A stretch of DNA of 64,000 nucleotides from an uncultured Bacteroidota bacterium. GTDB taxonomy: Bacteria > Bacteroidota > Bacteroidia > Chitinophagales > Chitinophagaceae. Within the stretch, counting starts at the first letter, position 1. Every line of letters begins with the position of its first letter. Shown in pieces: positions 41,220 to 50,067 of the stretch. The DNA is taken from positions 124,001 through 188,000 of the forward strand of contig CAIRES010000035.1 in NCBI GenBank assembly GCA_903877645.1. The letters are read 5' to 3'. The notes below the pieces were generated by a model, which was given only the letters and a program-made list of their open reading frames with translations, made no database searches and was not told the DNA's origin. Position numbers and translations under genes: made by a program.

Positions 41220-41786
41220 ATGGCAGTATTGCGCTTCAGAGTTTATTGGGAAGAGGACGACCAAACGTACCGGGATATAGAAATTGCAGGCCACCAGACC
41301 TTCCTGGACCTGAATAAGGGGATAATGCAGGGATTTGAGTTTGATGGGAAACATCCTTCTTCATTTTATGAGAGTAATGATAAGTGGATATATGGCAGGG
41401 AGATCAGCTCAGAGGTATTAGTGAATAAAAAGGATGCGCCCGCTTTATCGATGCTCAAAACCCCGGTATCGGCATTGGTATCCCTGCCCGACCAGAAGTT
41501 CATGTATGTATATGACCCGGTGAAGAAGTGGACCTTTATGGTGGAACTGATAGGGGTGAATAAGGATGAAACCCCGCGTAGGGTGTATCCCTTTGTGCTG
41601 CGCAAGGAAGGCATAGCGCCTGCCCAGTATGGCATAAAAGGAGTGAACCCGGATAAGATAATGGAGATAGAAGAAAAGTATGACCTTGGTGCAGAGGAAA
41701 TGGCCGAAGGCTTCGGGAATGAGGGTGAAGGGGAAGCGCCTGCTGCGGAGGAATACACTTCTGATAGCTCAGACGGTATGGAGTAA
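41220..41786 (+). CDS. Plasmid pRiA4b ORF-3-like family protein
   Basis: Protein of 188 residues resembling the pRiA4b ORF-3 (IS1096 passenger TnpR-like) family: the N-terminus LRFRVYWEEDDQTYRDIEIAGHQTF and FLDLNKGIMQGFEFDGKHPSSFY fit its first half, and KFMYVYDPVKKWTFMVELIGV the second. Despite the name, the family has no proven recombinase function and no transposase lies nearby. The last ~40 residues are strongly acidic (EEMAEGFGNEGEGEAPAAEE). It precedes miaA by about 38 nt and may be cotranscribed with it. Confidence 0.8.
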   Translation: MAVLRFRVYWEEDDQTYRDIEIAGHQTFLDLNKGIMQGFEFDGKHPSSFYESNDKWIYGREISSEVLVNKKDAPALSMLKTPVSALVSLPDQKFMYVYDPVKKWTFMVELIGVNKDETPRRVYPFVLRKEGIAPAQYGIKGVNPDKIMEIEEKYDLGAEEMAEGFGNEGEGEAPAAEEYTSDSSDGME

Positions 41787-41824
41787 TACCGTTGTTCCTT
41801 ATAACCATACATTTCAAAAATCAG

Positions 41825-42712
41825 TTGAAAAAAGTTTTTATCATTTGCGGGCCTACTGCGGTGGGTAAGACGGCTGTGGCGATACAGGTAGCCCAAAGGC
41901 TGGGAACTGCCGTTATATCGGCAGACAGCAGGCAGTGCTACCGCGAAATGAGCATTGGTACAGCAAAGCCATCTGCCGAGGAGCTGAATACGGTAAAACA
42001 CTATTTTATTGATGAGTTCCCTGTAACGGCTGATCTTTCTGCTGCCGACTATGAAACACAGGCATTGCATTACCTGGATGGCATCTTTGCAGCACATGAT
42101 ACTGCAGTAGTATGTGGTGGCACGGGGCTTTATATAAAAGCGCTTTGCGAGGGGCTGGATGCTATGCCTGCTGTAGATAGCGTGATAGCCGCAGGCGTGG
42201 AAAAAGGATATGACCAAGGCGGCCTGCTATGGCTGCAGGAATGTGTGCAAAAAGAAGACCCTGAATTTTATGAACAGGGGGAGATACAGAACCCTGCAAG
42301 AATGCTGCGGGCGCTATCTTTTATCCGCAGTACGGGTAAGAGTATTGTGCAATTCCGGTCGGGTAATAAAAAGCAAAGAGATTTTCAGATCATAAAGGTG
42401 GGGTTGCAGTTGCCAAGGGAACAGCTTTACGGCCGTATTAATAAGCGGGTGGAACAGATGATGGCTGCGGGATTGCAGGCAGAGGTGGAAGGACTGTACC
42501 CATACAGAGTGAATAAGAACCTGCAGACGGTAGGGTATACGGAGCTATTTGATTTTATAGAGGGCAAGTATACTTTGGCCGGGGCTGTCGAAAAGATAAA
42601 GCAGCACACACGCAACTACGCAAAGCGGCAAATGACATGGTTTAGTAAGGATAAGGAGATAATGTGGTTTCGCGCTGATGAAGAAGATTTAGTGAAGAAG
42701 ATATTGGCATAG
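41825..42712 (+). CDS. miaA: tRNA dimethylallyltransferase
   Basis: MiaA transfers the dimethylallyl group to N6 of A37 in tRNAs reading UNN codons. The P-loop GPTAVGKT is at the N-terminus, followed by SADSRQCYREMSIGTAKPS, the family DSRQ-Y catalytic stretch, FIDEFPV, GGTGLYIKALCEGLD and the tRNA-binding RNYAKRQMTWF near the end. No ATG is present; I chose TTG 41825 (KKVFIICGPTAVGKT), giving 295 residues, over TTG 41792, whose extra residues are not family-like. Confidence 0.95.
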   Translation: MKKVFIICGPTAVGKTAVAIQVAQRLGTAVISADSRQCYREMSIGTAKPSAEELNTVKHYFIDEFPVTADLSAADYETQALHYLDGIFAAHDTAVVCGGTGLYIKALCEGLDAMPAVDSVIAAGVEKGYDQGGLLWLQECVQKEDPEFYEQGEIQNPARMLRALSFIRSTGKSIVQFRSGNKKQRDFQIIKVGLQLPREQLYGRINKRVEQMMAAGLQAEVEGLYPYRVNKNLQTVGYTELFDFIEGKYTLAGAVEKIKQHTRNYAKRQMTWFSKDKEIMWFRADEEDLVKKILA

Positions 42713-42756
42713 GAATTGGAATAGCCCTTCGTTATTGCACATAGATCTCATCGCTG

Positions 42757-42897
42757 GGTGCAATTCAAATTTTCGCATGAAAAAAATCGCAATTATACCC
42801 ACGCGATAGCGTGGACATTATCACTCCCTCTCCTTCGGAGAGGGTTGGGGAGAGGTCAAACACAGCATGGGAAATACGAAAATTTGAATTGCACCTT
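42757..42897. repeat. MITE-like palindromic element with 19-bp terminal inverted repeats
   Basis: GGTGCAATTCAAATTTTCG (42757-42775) and its exact reverse complement (42879-42897) bound a 141-bp element. Inside are two further palindromes: CCACGC-GATA-GCGTGG (about 42801-42816) and CCCTCTCC-TTCG-type GGAGAGGG (about 42829-42846). No open frame and no obvious target duplication. It may be a small non-autonomous transposable element or a composite of dispersed palindromes. It sits just after miaA and before the first giant adhesin. Confidence 0.65.
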
Positions 42898-43265
42898 TTT
42901 ACTTTAATGCGTAGTAATACCGATGAACACCGAAATCATGCATGGTGGCATTATAGTAGCTAAAAAAGTTGCACATAGAATAGTGCCTGACCTGGTGTAA
43001 ATTTTAAAACTAAAAAATGACATCAGGTTGTTTAACCAACAATTAATATTTTTATTGCATACTCATTAGTTGGAATATATAAATAATATTTTAATAAAAT
43101 TTGAATAAAAAAAATTCAAAAACGCTTATTGTTTATAAAAAGAAAAAAGCTAATTTTAAAGCCGTGTGCCAATAAATTTAACTTTTTGGCAAACCATTTG
43201 TAATTATTTAACTGTCTGTTTTACTAATACGCTATTTAATCATTTTCAATACTTATAGTGCTTTT
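42898..43265. other. AT-rich intergenic region before the giant adhesin
   Basis: No credible gene, tRNA or strong terminator is visible. The region is very AT-rich from about 43015 on, which suits a regulatory region for the 6.5-kb gene, but I found no full TAnnTTTG match near the start. A weak 8-bp stem pairs CCTGGTGT (about 42991) with ACATCAGG (about 43021). Confidence 0.5.
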
Positions 43266-46200
43266 ATGAAAAGAACATTACACTCCTGTCTGCGCGGTAT
43301 CTTATTTTCAGTTGTCTTTCTGTTGCTGAGCTTCAGCTCGCGTGCCTCACACATTGTGGGTGCCGAACTTACTTATAAATGGACGACCGGGCTCACGTAC
43401 GATATTACTGTGGTGCTATACGGCGACTGCGGGCCATCGAGCGCAGGTGCCTTTAGTACCTTACCTACGTCTACCCCTCAGGTGTGTATATTTGATGCCG
43501 CTACGAACGTTGGTAGTATTAACCTGACACTGGATTCTTCTAAAGAAGTGACTCCGGTATGCGCGCGCGATGCATTGCTCACACAATGCCACAACACATC
43601 TTACACCACACCGGGCATTAAAGCCTTTTATTATCACAAGAGCTATACACTGCCTTATTATTCAAGGACATGGAGATTTGTATATACTGGCAGTAATGGC
43701 GGCGGTTCCGCATCAGGAAGGGCCGCAGCGATCACCAATCTGGTAACACCCGGCAGTACGATTATGCAATTGATAGATACCCTGGATAACTATGCCCTCG
43801 TGAATTCGCGACAACATAACTCCAGCCCGCTACTTACCGTATTGCCCACCCCGTTTTTTTGTATCAATACAACCGATTGTTATAATCCCGGGGCGGTTGA
43901 CCTTTATGATGTAAGCTCCCCCAGCGAGCCATCAGGTGATAGCCTTCGCTTTTCACTGATTGCTGCTACAAACGGAACGCAAGCCTGTGGCACAGTAGGT
44001 GGCGACTGGACATATACCGGAACCGCGTGGACACCGCCTTCAACACCTGTATCGGGTACTACACCACTGCGGGTAACTGCGGGTACTTTCTCTTTCGATC
44101 CGGGAACAGGACAGTTATGTTTCTTCCCGCCTGTCTTGCAAAGAGCTGTAGTGGTGTATAATATAGATGAATACCGGAATGATACCATAGGGGAGATAAC
44201 GACCATAGCGGGTACAGGTGCAGCAGGGTTTAGCGGCGATGGCGGCCCTGCACTCAGCGCTGCGCTGAACAGCCCTACGGGTATGTGTTCTGATCCGACA
44301 GGTGCCTATATTTACTTCTGTGATTCGGCTAATAACCGTATCCGCGTAATTGATGGCACCGGCCTCATCACTACTGTTGCAGGTAACGGCGTAGCCGGGT
44401 ATTGCGGCGACGGCGGTGTGGCCTCATCAGCCGAAATTAACGGCCCTATGGGCATCACCTTTACCGGTGGTAACCTGGTATTTGCTGATTATTATAACCA
44501 TGCTATCCGTAAGATAACACTGGCATCGCCCATAACAGGAGTTATTACTACCATCGCAGGCAGCAATGTAGGCACGGCTGGTTTTAAAGGTGATGGTTTT
44601 GCGGCTGCCGGGTATATCAATACAATAGCAGGTACCGGCTTTGGTGGTTTCACCGGAGATGGCGCGGCTGCTACCGGGGCTGAAATAAAGAACCCTACGG
44701 GTTTTGTGATGGATGGCGCAAATAATATTTACTTCTCTGATGCCGGCAATAATGTGATCCGCAAGATCACTGCGGGCGGTATTATTTCTACAATAGCAGG
44801 TACACCGGGCACAGCAGGCTACTGCGGCGATGGCGCTGCGGCATCAGCCGCATTGCTCAATAATCCACAGGGCCTGGCCATCACAGGCACCAGCCTGTAT
44901 GTAGCCGATGCCGGCAATAACGTGGTTCGCCTCATCAATACCGGTACCGGTATCATCACTACAGTAGCAGGTAATACCGGAGGTGTAGCGGGCCTTTCGG
45001 GCGATGGCTCTTTTGCAGTTGGCGGCTCAGTAAGCACTTTTGCAGGCAGTGGCACAGCAGGCTATACAGGTGATGCAAGCCTGGCCACGCTGGCTGATAT
45101 ACATGGCCCGCAGGGTATCTGCAAAAATACAACAACGGGTAATATTTACTTTGCCGACAGCGCCAATAACGTGATCCGCATGGTTACTCCGCTGGGTATC
45201 ATTTCTACCATAGCAGGCAGCACAGCCGGCCTGGCCGGCTATTCCGGCGATGGTGCCGCGGCCTCGGCTGCACGCCTCAATGGGCCCGTAGGCCTCGGCA
45301 TAGATAACACAGGCAACTTATATTTCTCCGACAATAATAATAACGTGATCCGTAAAATTGCGACCACCGGCATCATCACAACAGTAGTGGGTACCGGCGC
45401 AGCAGGTTTTAATAGTGATGGCGCTGCCCTCACGAGGCAGCTTGATCACCCCACTGGTATAGCTGTTGACCCGGCCGGAGCAGCAGTATGGTTCTCTGAT
45501 GCAGGCAACCAAAGGGTGCGCCTCTATAGTATTGGCGGGGGTACTGTCACCACTATTGCCGGTACTGGCACAGCAGGTTATTCCGGCGATGGCGCCACAG
45601 GCAGTACGCTTGATCTGAATAACCCGGACGGGCTGGCATATACTGCCGCCGGCGCCGGCACACTTTACATTGCTGATGCAGGTAATAACCGTGTACGCGC
45701 CCTCAACCTCACTACTTCTATAATGACGACTGTTGCAGGTACGGGCACACCGGGTAGCCTGGGCGATGGCGGAGCGGCAGTAAGTGCACAGCTCAATGAT
45801 CCTACGGGTGTTGCAGCAGATGCCTATGGTAATATATACATAGCAGACCGTGGTAATAACAAGATCCGCAAAACAAATGTGATCTGCCCGATCATCAGTA
45901 CTGTTGCAGGTACAGGTACTGCAGGGTCTGTGGGCGATGGCGGTATTCCTACTGCCGCAGAGTTCAACACAATGACATTAATGATGGAAGACGCGGCCGG
46001 CGATCTGTATATATCAGACCTTGGCAACAACAAGATCCGCAAGATCACTCCGTGCGACCTGAACCACCCTACTGGTGTAGCAGTGAATACTGCCAATACA
46101 GCATTATACATTGCCGATGCCAATAACGATAATATACGCCTCGTGAATTTATCGGCAGGCACCATCACCACTTATGCAGGCACAGGCAGCGCCGGCTATG

Positions 46201-49200
46201 CAGGTGATCCGGGACTGATCTCAGGAGCACGATTTAACTTGCCAACCGGCTTGTATTTAAATAGCGGAACGAACATGTTGTACATCGCTGATGCTGGTAA
46301 TAACCGCGTGCGCAGGATCAATATTATAGCCGGTACTATTGCAAATTTTGCCGGTAATGGTACAGCAGGCTATTGCGGCGATGGCCTGGCCATCACCCAC
46401 TGTTTGAATAATCCTACAAGTGTGTACGGGGATGTTACAGGTAATATATTTATTGCTGATAATGCCGATAACCTGATACGCCGCATAGACCCATGTGGCA
46501 ATATGATCACCTTTGCAGGCAACGGCGTTGCCGCCTATGGCCCTGATCTGGTAGCACCAGGTTCATCAAAGATAAATCAGCCCAACTCAGTATACGTAGA
46601 CCCGCTGGAAAACGTCTATATCACTGATTATGCCAATAACCGCATCCGCCAGGTATACCCTGCCGAGCTGCGCAACCCGGTGGGTGTAGCAGCAGATGGT
46701 GCAACTCCGGCAAATATTTATTTCTCAGATAATGGCAACCAGCGTATTCGTAAGATCAATGGTACTACAGGTGTCATCACTACTATTGCAGGTACAGGTG
46801 TAGTAGGTGCTACCGGCGATGGCGCGGCAGCAACAGGCGCTTTGCTCAACAGTCCGTTTGGCCTGTTTTGGGATAATGCCACCAGCTTCCTCTATATAGC
46901 TGATGCCGGCAACAACAGGGTCCGTTATATCAATACAGGTACAGGCACCATGAATGCTTTTGCAGGTTTTGGTACAGCAGGTTATGGCGGCGATGGCCGG
47001 TCGGCCACAGCAGTAACAGCGCTCATGAGGTTCCCTACAGATATGTATAAGGATGCGGCAGGCAATATGCTGATCAGTGATAATGGTAATAATTGTATCC
47101 GTGAAGTAACTCCGACCGGATTTATATATACCCTTGCAGGAACAACGGTAGCCGGATTTTCCGGGGACCTCGGAGATCCTGTGCTGGCACAGCTCAATAA
47201 GCCATTGTTCCTTATAGGTGATCCTACACGCGATATTTATATCACAGACAACGTGAATAACCGTATCAGGAAGATACTGCCAAACGCAATAATAAAGCCG
47301 GGCCTGGTAGGTACTATGCAGCGCGAAATGACTTTCCTCGTATTAACATGTACAGCAACTGCCCCGGATAGCGCTTATGTGGATACTGTTGGTGCAGGCT
47401 CTCCGGGTATACTTACCCCTGACGGCACACACTATACTGTTTGTGGTAATACAGGCGATATGAATTTATACTTTGACCCAAGGGAGCCGGGTGATACCTC
47501 TGATATTACCGTGACTGCAACGGGCTTGCCTACCGGCTCTTCGTTTAATGTTACAGCCAATAATTCACCGTTTGCGCATGCGGTATTTAATATACCTACT
47601 ACATTGGGTGTTGTTAATCCCGGTACTTATACCTTCTATGTTACCTTCCAGGATAATCATTGCCCGCTTGTGGGCAGTAAAACAACTGCGATCACTATCA
47701 CTATACTGCCCGTGCCTACGATCAGGGATTCGTTGGTGACCAATGCTACATGCGCCACAGCAGGAGTAATAAAAATATTCCCGGGTGGCACAGGCAAGCC
47801 ATGGACCATTAAGGTATCACATCCGGCCCCGGCGCTGGATACCTTCCAGGTATTTACTAATGATTCATTAGCCTTCCTGGATACCGTATCCCCCGGAAAT
47901 GATACTGTAACCATATATACATCTGCCGGAGGGGAGTGCCATGTGGGCATCCCGTTGATCATACCTGTACCATCATTCTCTCTCACCGCTACTTTTACCA
48001 ACCCTACTTACTGTGGCGCTAAAGACGGTAGTATAGTTATTTACGGGCTTTCTGTAGGTAGCCCTGATACTGTATCATTCTTCCACGATGGTGTCATACA
48101 ACCTGATCAGCCCTTTATAGTGTCCTCTATAGGTTCCGACACGATCAAGACCCTGTATGCTGGGGCATACACCAACCTTTATGCGATAGAAGGCTTCTGT
48201 CATACCGACAGCCTGACCGTGAACCTGACCAACCCGTTATTTACGTTCCGGTCTATCTCGCCAACGAACCCTACAAAGTGCGGGTTCTGCAACGGGGTGG
48301 ATACCATCTTCGGCCTGCACCCCGGGCAGTTGGATACGATCTCGTATCAGCGTACTTTACCCGGCAGCCCGATAATGAAAACCTCTTTCTTTGTTACCTC
48401 GGATAGTATGGTGGTCATTACAGGGTTGTGCGATAGTACGTATAAGAATATAGTGGTGAATACCGGAGGCGTGTGCTTAGACAGCTTACCTGGTCCAAGA
48501 TTGATACAACCACATATACATGCTGCATTTGATTCGCTATTCCATTTTGGTTGCCTTGCAGATACGGTAAACCTGACCAACTACTCTACACCTGCGTCAG
48601 ACCTTACTTATCTATGGACATTTGGTGACGGTGGTACCAGCTTTGAAACAAATCCGCAGCACATATATTATTCTACGGTAAACTCGGCAGAGAAAATAAC
48701 ACTGCATATAACGAACACCAGGTGTTATGATAGTACATGGGTGACCTTCACACTCAATAACTTTGTACATTCTGTGTTTACGTTTGCGCCCGATCCGTTT
48801 GTATGCCAGAATGTGCCTGTTGCTTATACTAACTTGTCAACCGGCGCTAATCCTTATACGAATGCCCTGCCTGCCTATATGTGGTACTTCGGTGATGGCA
48901 GCCAGACATCAGTAACCAACCCGACACATACCTACCAAAATACAGGTAAGTACCCTATAATGCTGGTGGCGGCTACTGATGTACCATGTTATGATACCTC
49001 AATACAGTATATCTCTATTGACTCTAACAGCGTGATCTCTATACAGGCAACTGATAGTGTATTGTGTGTAGGGCAGGGGATCACCTTCACAGGGATATTC
49101 TCAAACATTGGAGATACATTGACTTCATGGTCATTCGGCGACGGAAGCAACATACTTAATGTGAACCCGGTAATTCATTCTTATGAGAATGCGCCCGCCA

Positions 49201-49787
49201 CGAACCCGTATACTGTGACACTTGATGTTAAATACAGGTCTTGCCCTGAAAAGGTCATTTCCCGTACGGTTAGTGTGTTTGGCAACCCGAGCATATACCT
49301 GGGCCCTGACCTTGCTATGTGTCCCGGCAGCAATGCGCTGACGCTGGTTGATGAAAGGAATGAATCTAATTCCAAAGCATCGTGGATGTGGAATACAGGC
49401 GAAACCACACCTTCTATTAACGTGGTGAAACCGGGCTACTACTCTGCGGTGGTGACCATAGATGGCTGCTCTTCATCCGACACTGTATGGGTGCAGAAAG
49501 ATTGTTACATGGACATCCCTAACGTGTTCTCTCCGAATAACGACGGAACGAATGATTACTTCTTCCCGCGCCAGATGCTCACAAAGGGTGTCAGCAGCTT
49601 TAAGATGAATATCTACAACCGTTGGGGCCAGGTGGTCTATGAAACTACCAATACTGATGGTCGTGGATGGGATGGCACCTTCAATGGTGTGCCTCAGCCC
49701 GAAGGAGTATATGTATACATGATAGATGCAACTTTCAAGGACGGACAAATAGAACACCACCAGGGTAATATCACCTTGCTGCGGTAG
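43266..49787 (+). CDS. Giant CHU_C-type surface protein with internal NHL-repeat array and PKD domains
   Basis: T9SS type B cargo of 2173 residues. Signal peptide (to about residue 27), then a conserved N-terminal domain beginning SHIVGAELTYKW and shared with the paralogue at 50068. At residue ~310 (nt 44193) this domain is interrupted by about 1040 residues of NHL repeats, and resumes at LVGTMQREMTFLVLTC (residue 1347). Two Cys-containing repeats follow (TNPTYCGAKDG, TNPTKCGFCNG), then three PKD-like domains (YLWTFGDGG, YMWYFGDGS, TSWSFGDGS) and the CHU_C anchor (IPNVFSPNNDGTNDYFFPR to HHQGNITLLR). I infer a large cell-surface adhesin or scaffold. A strong terminator follows. Confidence 0.9.
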   Translation: MKRTLHSCLRGILFSVVFLLLSFSSRASHIVGAELTYKWTTGLTYDITVVLYGDCGPSSAGAFSTLPTSTPQVCIFDAATNVGSINLTLDSSKEVTPVCARDALLTQCHNTSYTTPGIKAFYYHKSYTLPYYSRTWRFVYTGSNGGGSASGRAAAITNLVTPGSTIMQLIDTLDNYALVNSRQHNSSPLLTVLPTPFFCINTTDCYNPGAVDLYDVSSPSEPSGDSLRFSLIAATNGTQACGTVGGDWTYTGTAWTPPSTPVSGTTPLRVTAGTFSFDPGTGQLCFFPPVLQRAVVVYNIDEYRNDTIGEITTIAGTGAAGFSGDGGPALSAALNSPTGMCSDPTGAYIYFCDSANNRIRVIDGTGLITTVAGNGVAGYCGDGGVASSAEINGPMGITFTGGNLVFADYYNHAIRKITLASPITGVITTIAGSNVGTAGFKGDGFAAAGYINTIAGTGFGGFTGDGAAATGAEIKNPTGFVMDGANNIYFSDAGNNVIRKITAGGIISTIAGTPGTAGYCGDGAAASAALLNNPQGLAITGTSLYVADAGNNVVRLINTGTGIITTVAGNTGGVAGLSGDGSFAVGGSVSTFAGSGTAGYTGDASLATLADIHGPQGICKNTTTGNIYFADSANNVIRMVTPLGIISTIAGSTAGLAGYSGDGAAASAARLNGPVGLGIDNTGNLYFSDNNNNVIRKIATTGIITTVVGTGAAGFNSDGAALTRQLDHPTGIAVDPAGAAVWFSDAGNQRVRLYSIGGGTVTTIAGTGTAGYSGDGATGSTLDLNNPDGLAYTAAGAGTLYIADAGNNRVRALNLTTSIMTTVAGTGTPGSLGDGGAAVSAQLNDPTGVAADAYGNIYIADRGNNKIRKTNVICPIISTVAGTGTAGSVGDGGIPTAAEFNTMTLMMEDAAGDLYISDLGNNKIRKITPCDLNHPTGVAVNTANTALYIADANNDNIRLVNLSAGTITTYAGTGSAGYAGDPGLISGARFNLPTGLYLNSGTNMLYIADAGNNRVRRINIIAGTIANFAGNGTAGYCGDGLAITHCLNNPTSVYGDVTGNIFIADNADNLIRRIDPCGNMITFAGNGVAAYGPDLVAPGSSKINQPNSVYVDPLENVYITDYANNRIRQVYPAELRNPVGVAADGATPANIYFSDNGNQRIRKINGTTGVITTIAGTGVVGATGDGAAATGALLNSPFGLFWDNATSFLYIADAGNNRVRYINTGTGTMNAFAGFGTAGYGGDGRSATAVTALMRFPTDMYKDAAGNMLISDNGNNCIREVTPTGFIYTLAGTTVAGFSGDLGDPVLAQLNKPLFLIGDPTRDIYITDNVNNRIRKILPNAIIKPGLVGTMQREMTFLVLTCTATAPDSAYVDTVGAGSPGILTPDGTHYTVCGNTGDMNLYFDPREPGDTSDITVTATGLPTGSSFNVTANNSPFAHAVFNIPTTLGVVNPGTYTFYVTFQDNHCPLVGSKTTAITITILPVPTIRDSLVTNATCATAGVIKIFPGGTGKPWTIKVSHPAPALDTFQVFTNDSLAFLDTVSPGNDTVTIYTSAGGECHVGIPLIIPVPSFSLTATFTNPTYCGAKDGSIVIYGLSVGSPDTVSFFHDGVIQPDQPFIVSSIGSDTIKTLYAGAYTNLYAIEGFCHTDSLTVNLTNPLFTFRSISPTNPTKCGFCNGVDTIFGLHPGQLDTISYQRTLPGSPIMKTSFFVTSDSMVVITGLCDSTYKNIVVNTGGVCLDSLPGPRLIQPHIHAAFDSLFHFGCLADTVNLTNYSTPASDLTYLWTFGDGGTSFETNPQHIYYSTVNSAEKITLHITNTRCYDSTWVTFTLNNFVHSVFTFAPDPFVCQNVPVAYTNLSTGANPYTNALPAYMWYFGDGSQTSVTNPTHTYQNTGKYPIMLVAATDVPCYDTSIQYISIDSNSVISIQATDSVLCVGQGITFTGIFSNIGDTLTSWSFGDGSNILNVNPVIHSYENAPATNPYTVTLDVKYRSCPEKVISRTVSVFGNPSIYLGPDLAMCPGSNALTLVDERNESNSKASWMWNTGETTPSINVVKPGYYSAVVTIDGCSSSDTVWVQKDCYMDIPNVFSPNNDGTNDYFFPRQMLTKGVSSFKMNIYNRWGQVVYETTNTDGRGWDGTFNGVPQPEGVYVYMIDATFKDGQIEHHQGNITLLR
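44193..47303 (+). repeat. In-frame NHL-repeat array inside the adhesin gene
   Basis: About 19 units with the pattern ITTIAGTG.AGY.GDG..A..A.LN.P.G...D..GN.YIAD..NNRIRKI. Most are 50-60 residues, but several are hybrids that lack the GDG part (for example KITPCDLNHPTGVAVN and QVYPAELRNPVGVAAD) or fuse two starts (GFKGDGFAAAGYINTIAG), as unequal recombination between units would produce. Confidence 0.85.
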
Positions 49788-49809
49788 TAAATTGTTCCGC
49801 AAACAATTT

Positions 49810-49845
49810 CAAACGTCCCGATACATTTCGGGACGTTTGCTTTTT
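49810..49845 (+). terminator. Rho-independent terminator after the giant adhesin
   Basis: CAAACGTCCCGA (49810-49821), loop TACATT, TCGGGACGTTTG (49828-49839), then CTTTTT: perfect 12-bp stem. The paralogue at 50068 must therefore use its own promoter. Confidence 0.92.
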
Positions 49846-50067
49846 ATCAGGGTACAGTTTCTATAAAATATAATACACGCTTCTGCGTTATATTAACTGA
49901 AAACCAATGTAGGGGTGAACTGCTTTTATCCTGATGTGAATTAATTGAGATTTATTTTGCTATAAGTAAGAATTGTAATAATTTTATGCTTGGACACTCA
50001 CTACTCAACTGCAATAATATTTATGTGTAACGCGCGCAATTCATTTGCCTAAAAAGTTGAGCTATTT

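Noticed and set aside
41220-41786. pRiA4b/IS1096-type protein considered as evidence of an insertion sequence
   Set aside because: No transposase, terminal inverted repeats or target duplication surround it; such proteins are commonly chromosomal and stand-alone.
41366-42217. 283-codon minus-strand frame spanning the pRiA4b-like gene and miaA
   Set aside because: Crosses two well-supported plus-strand genes and has no recognisable features.
42713-43265. Searched this gap and the other gene-free stretches for tRNA genes
   Set aside because: No cloverleaf-like arrangement or TTCGA-type T-loop in a plausible context was found by eye; a tRNA search program would be needed for certainty.
44193-47303. 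Regular repeats considered as a CRISPR-like or non-coding array
   Set aside because: Unit length is a multiple of three, the frame is open throughout and units encode NHL motifs; there are no constant repeats with unique spacers.
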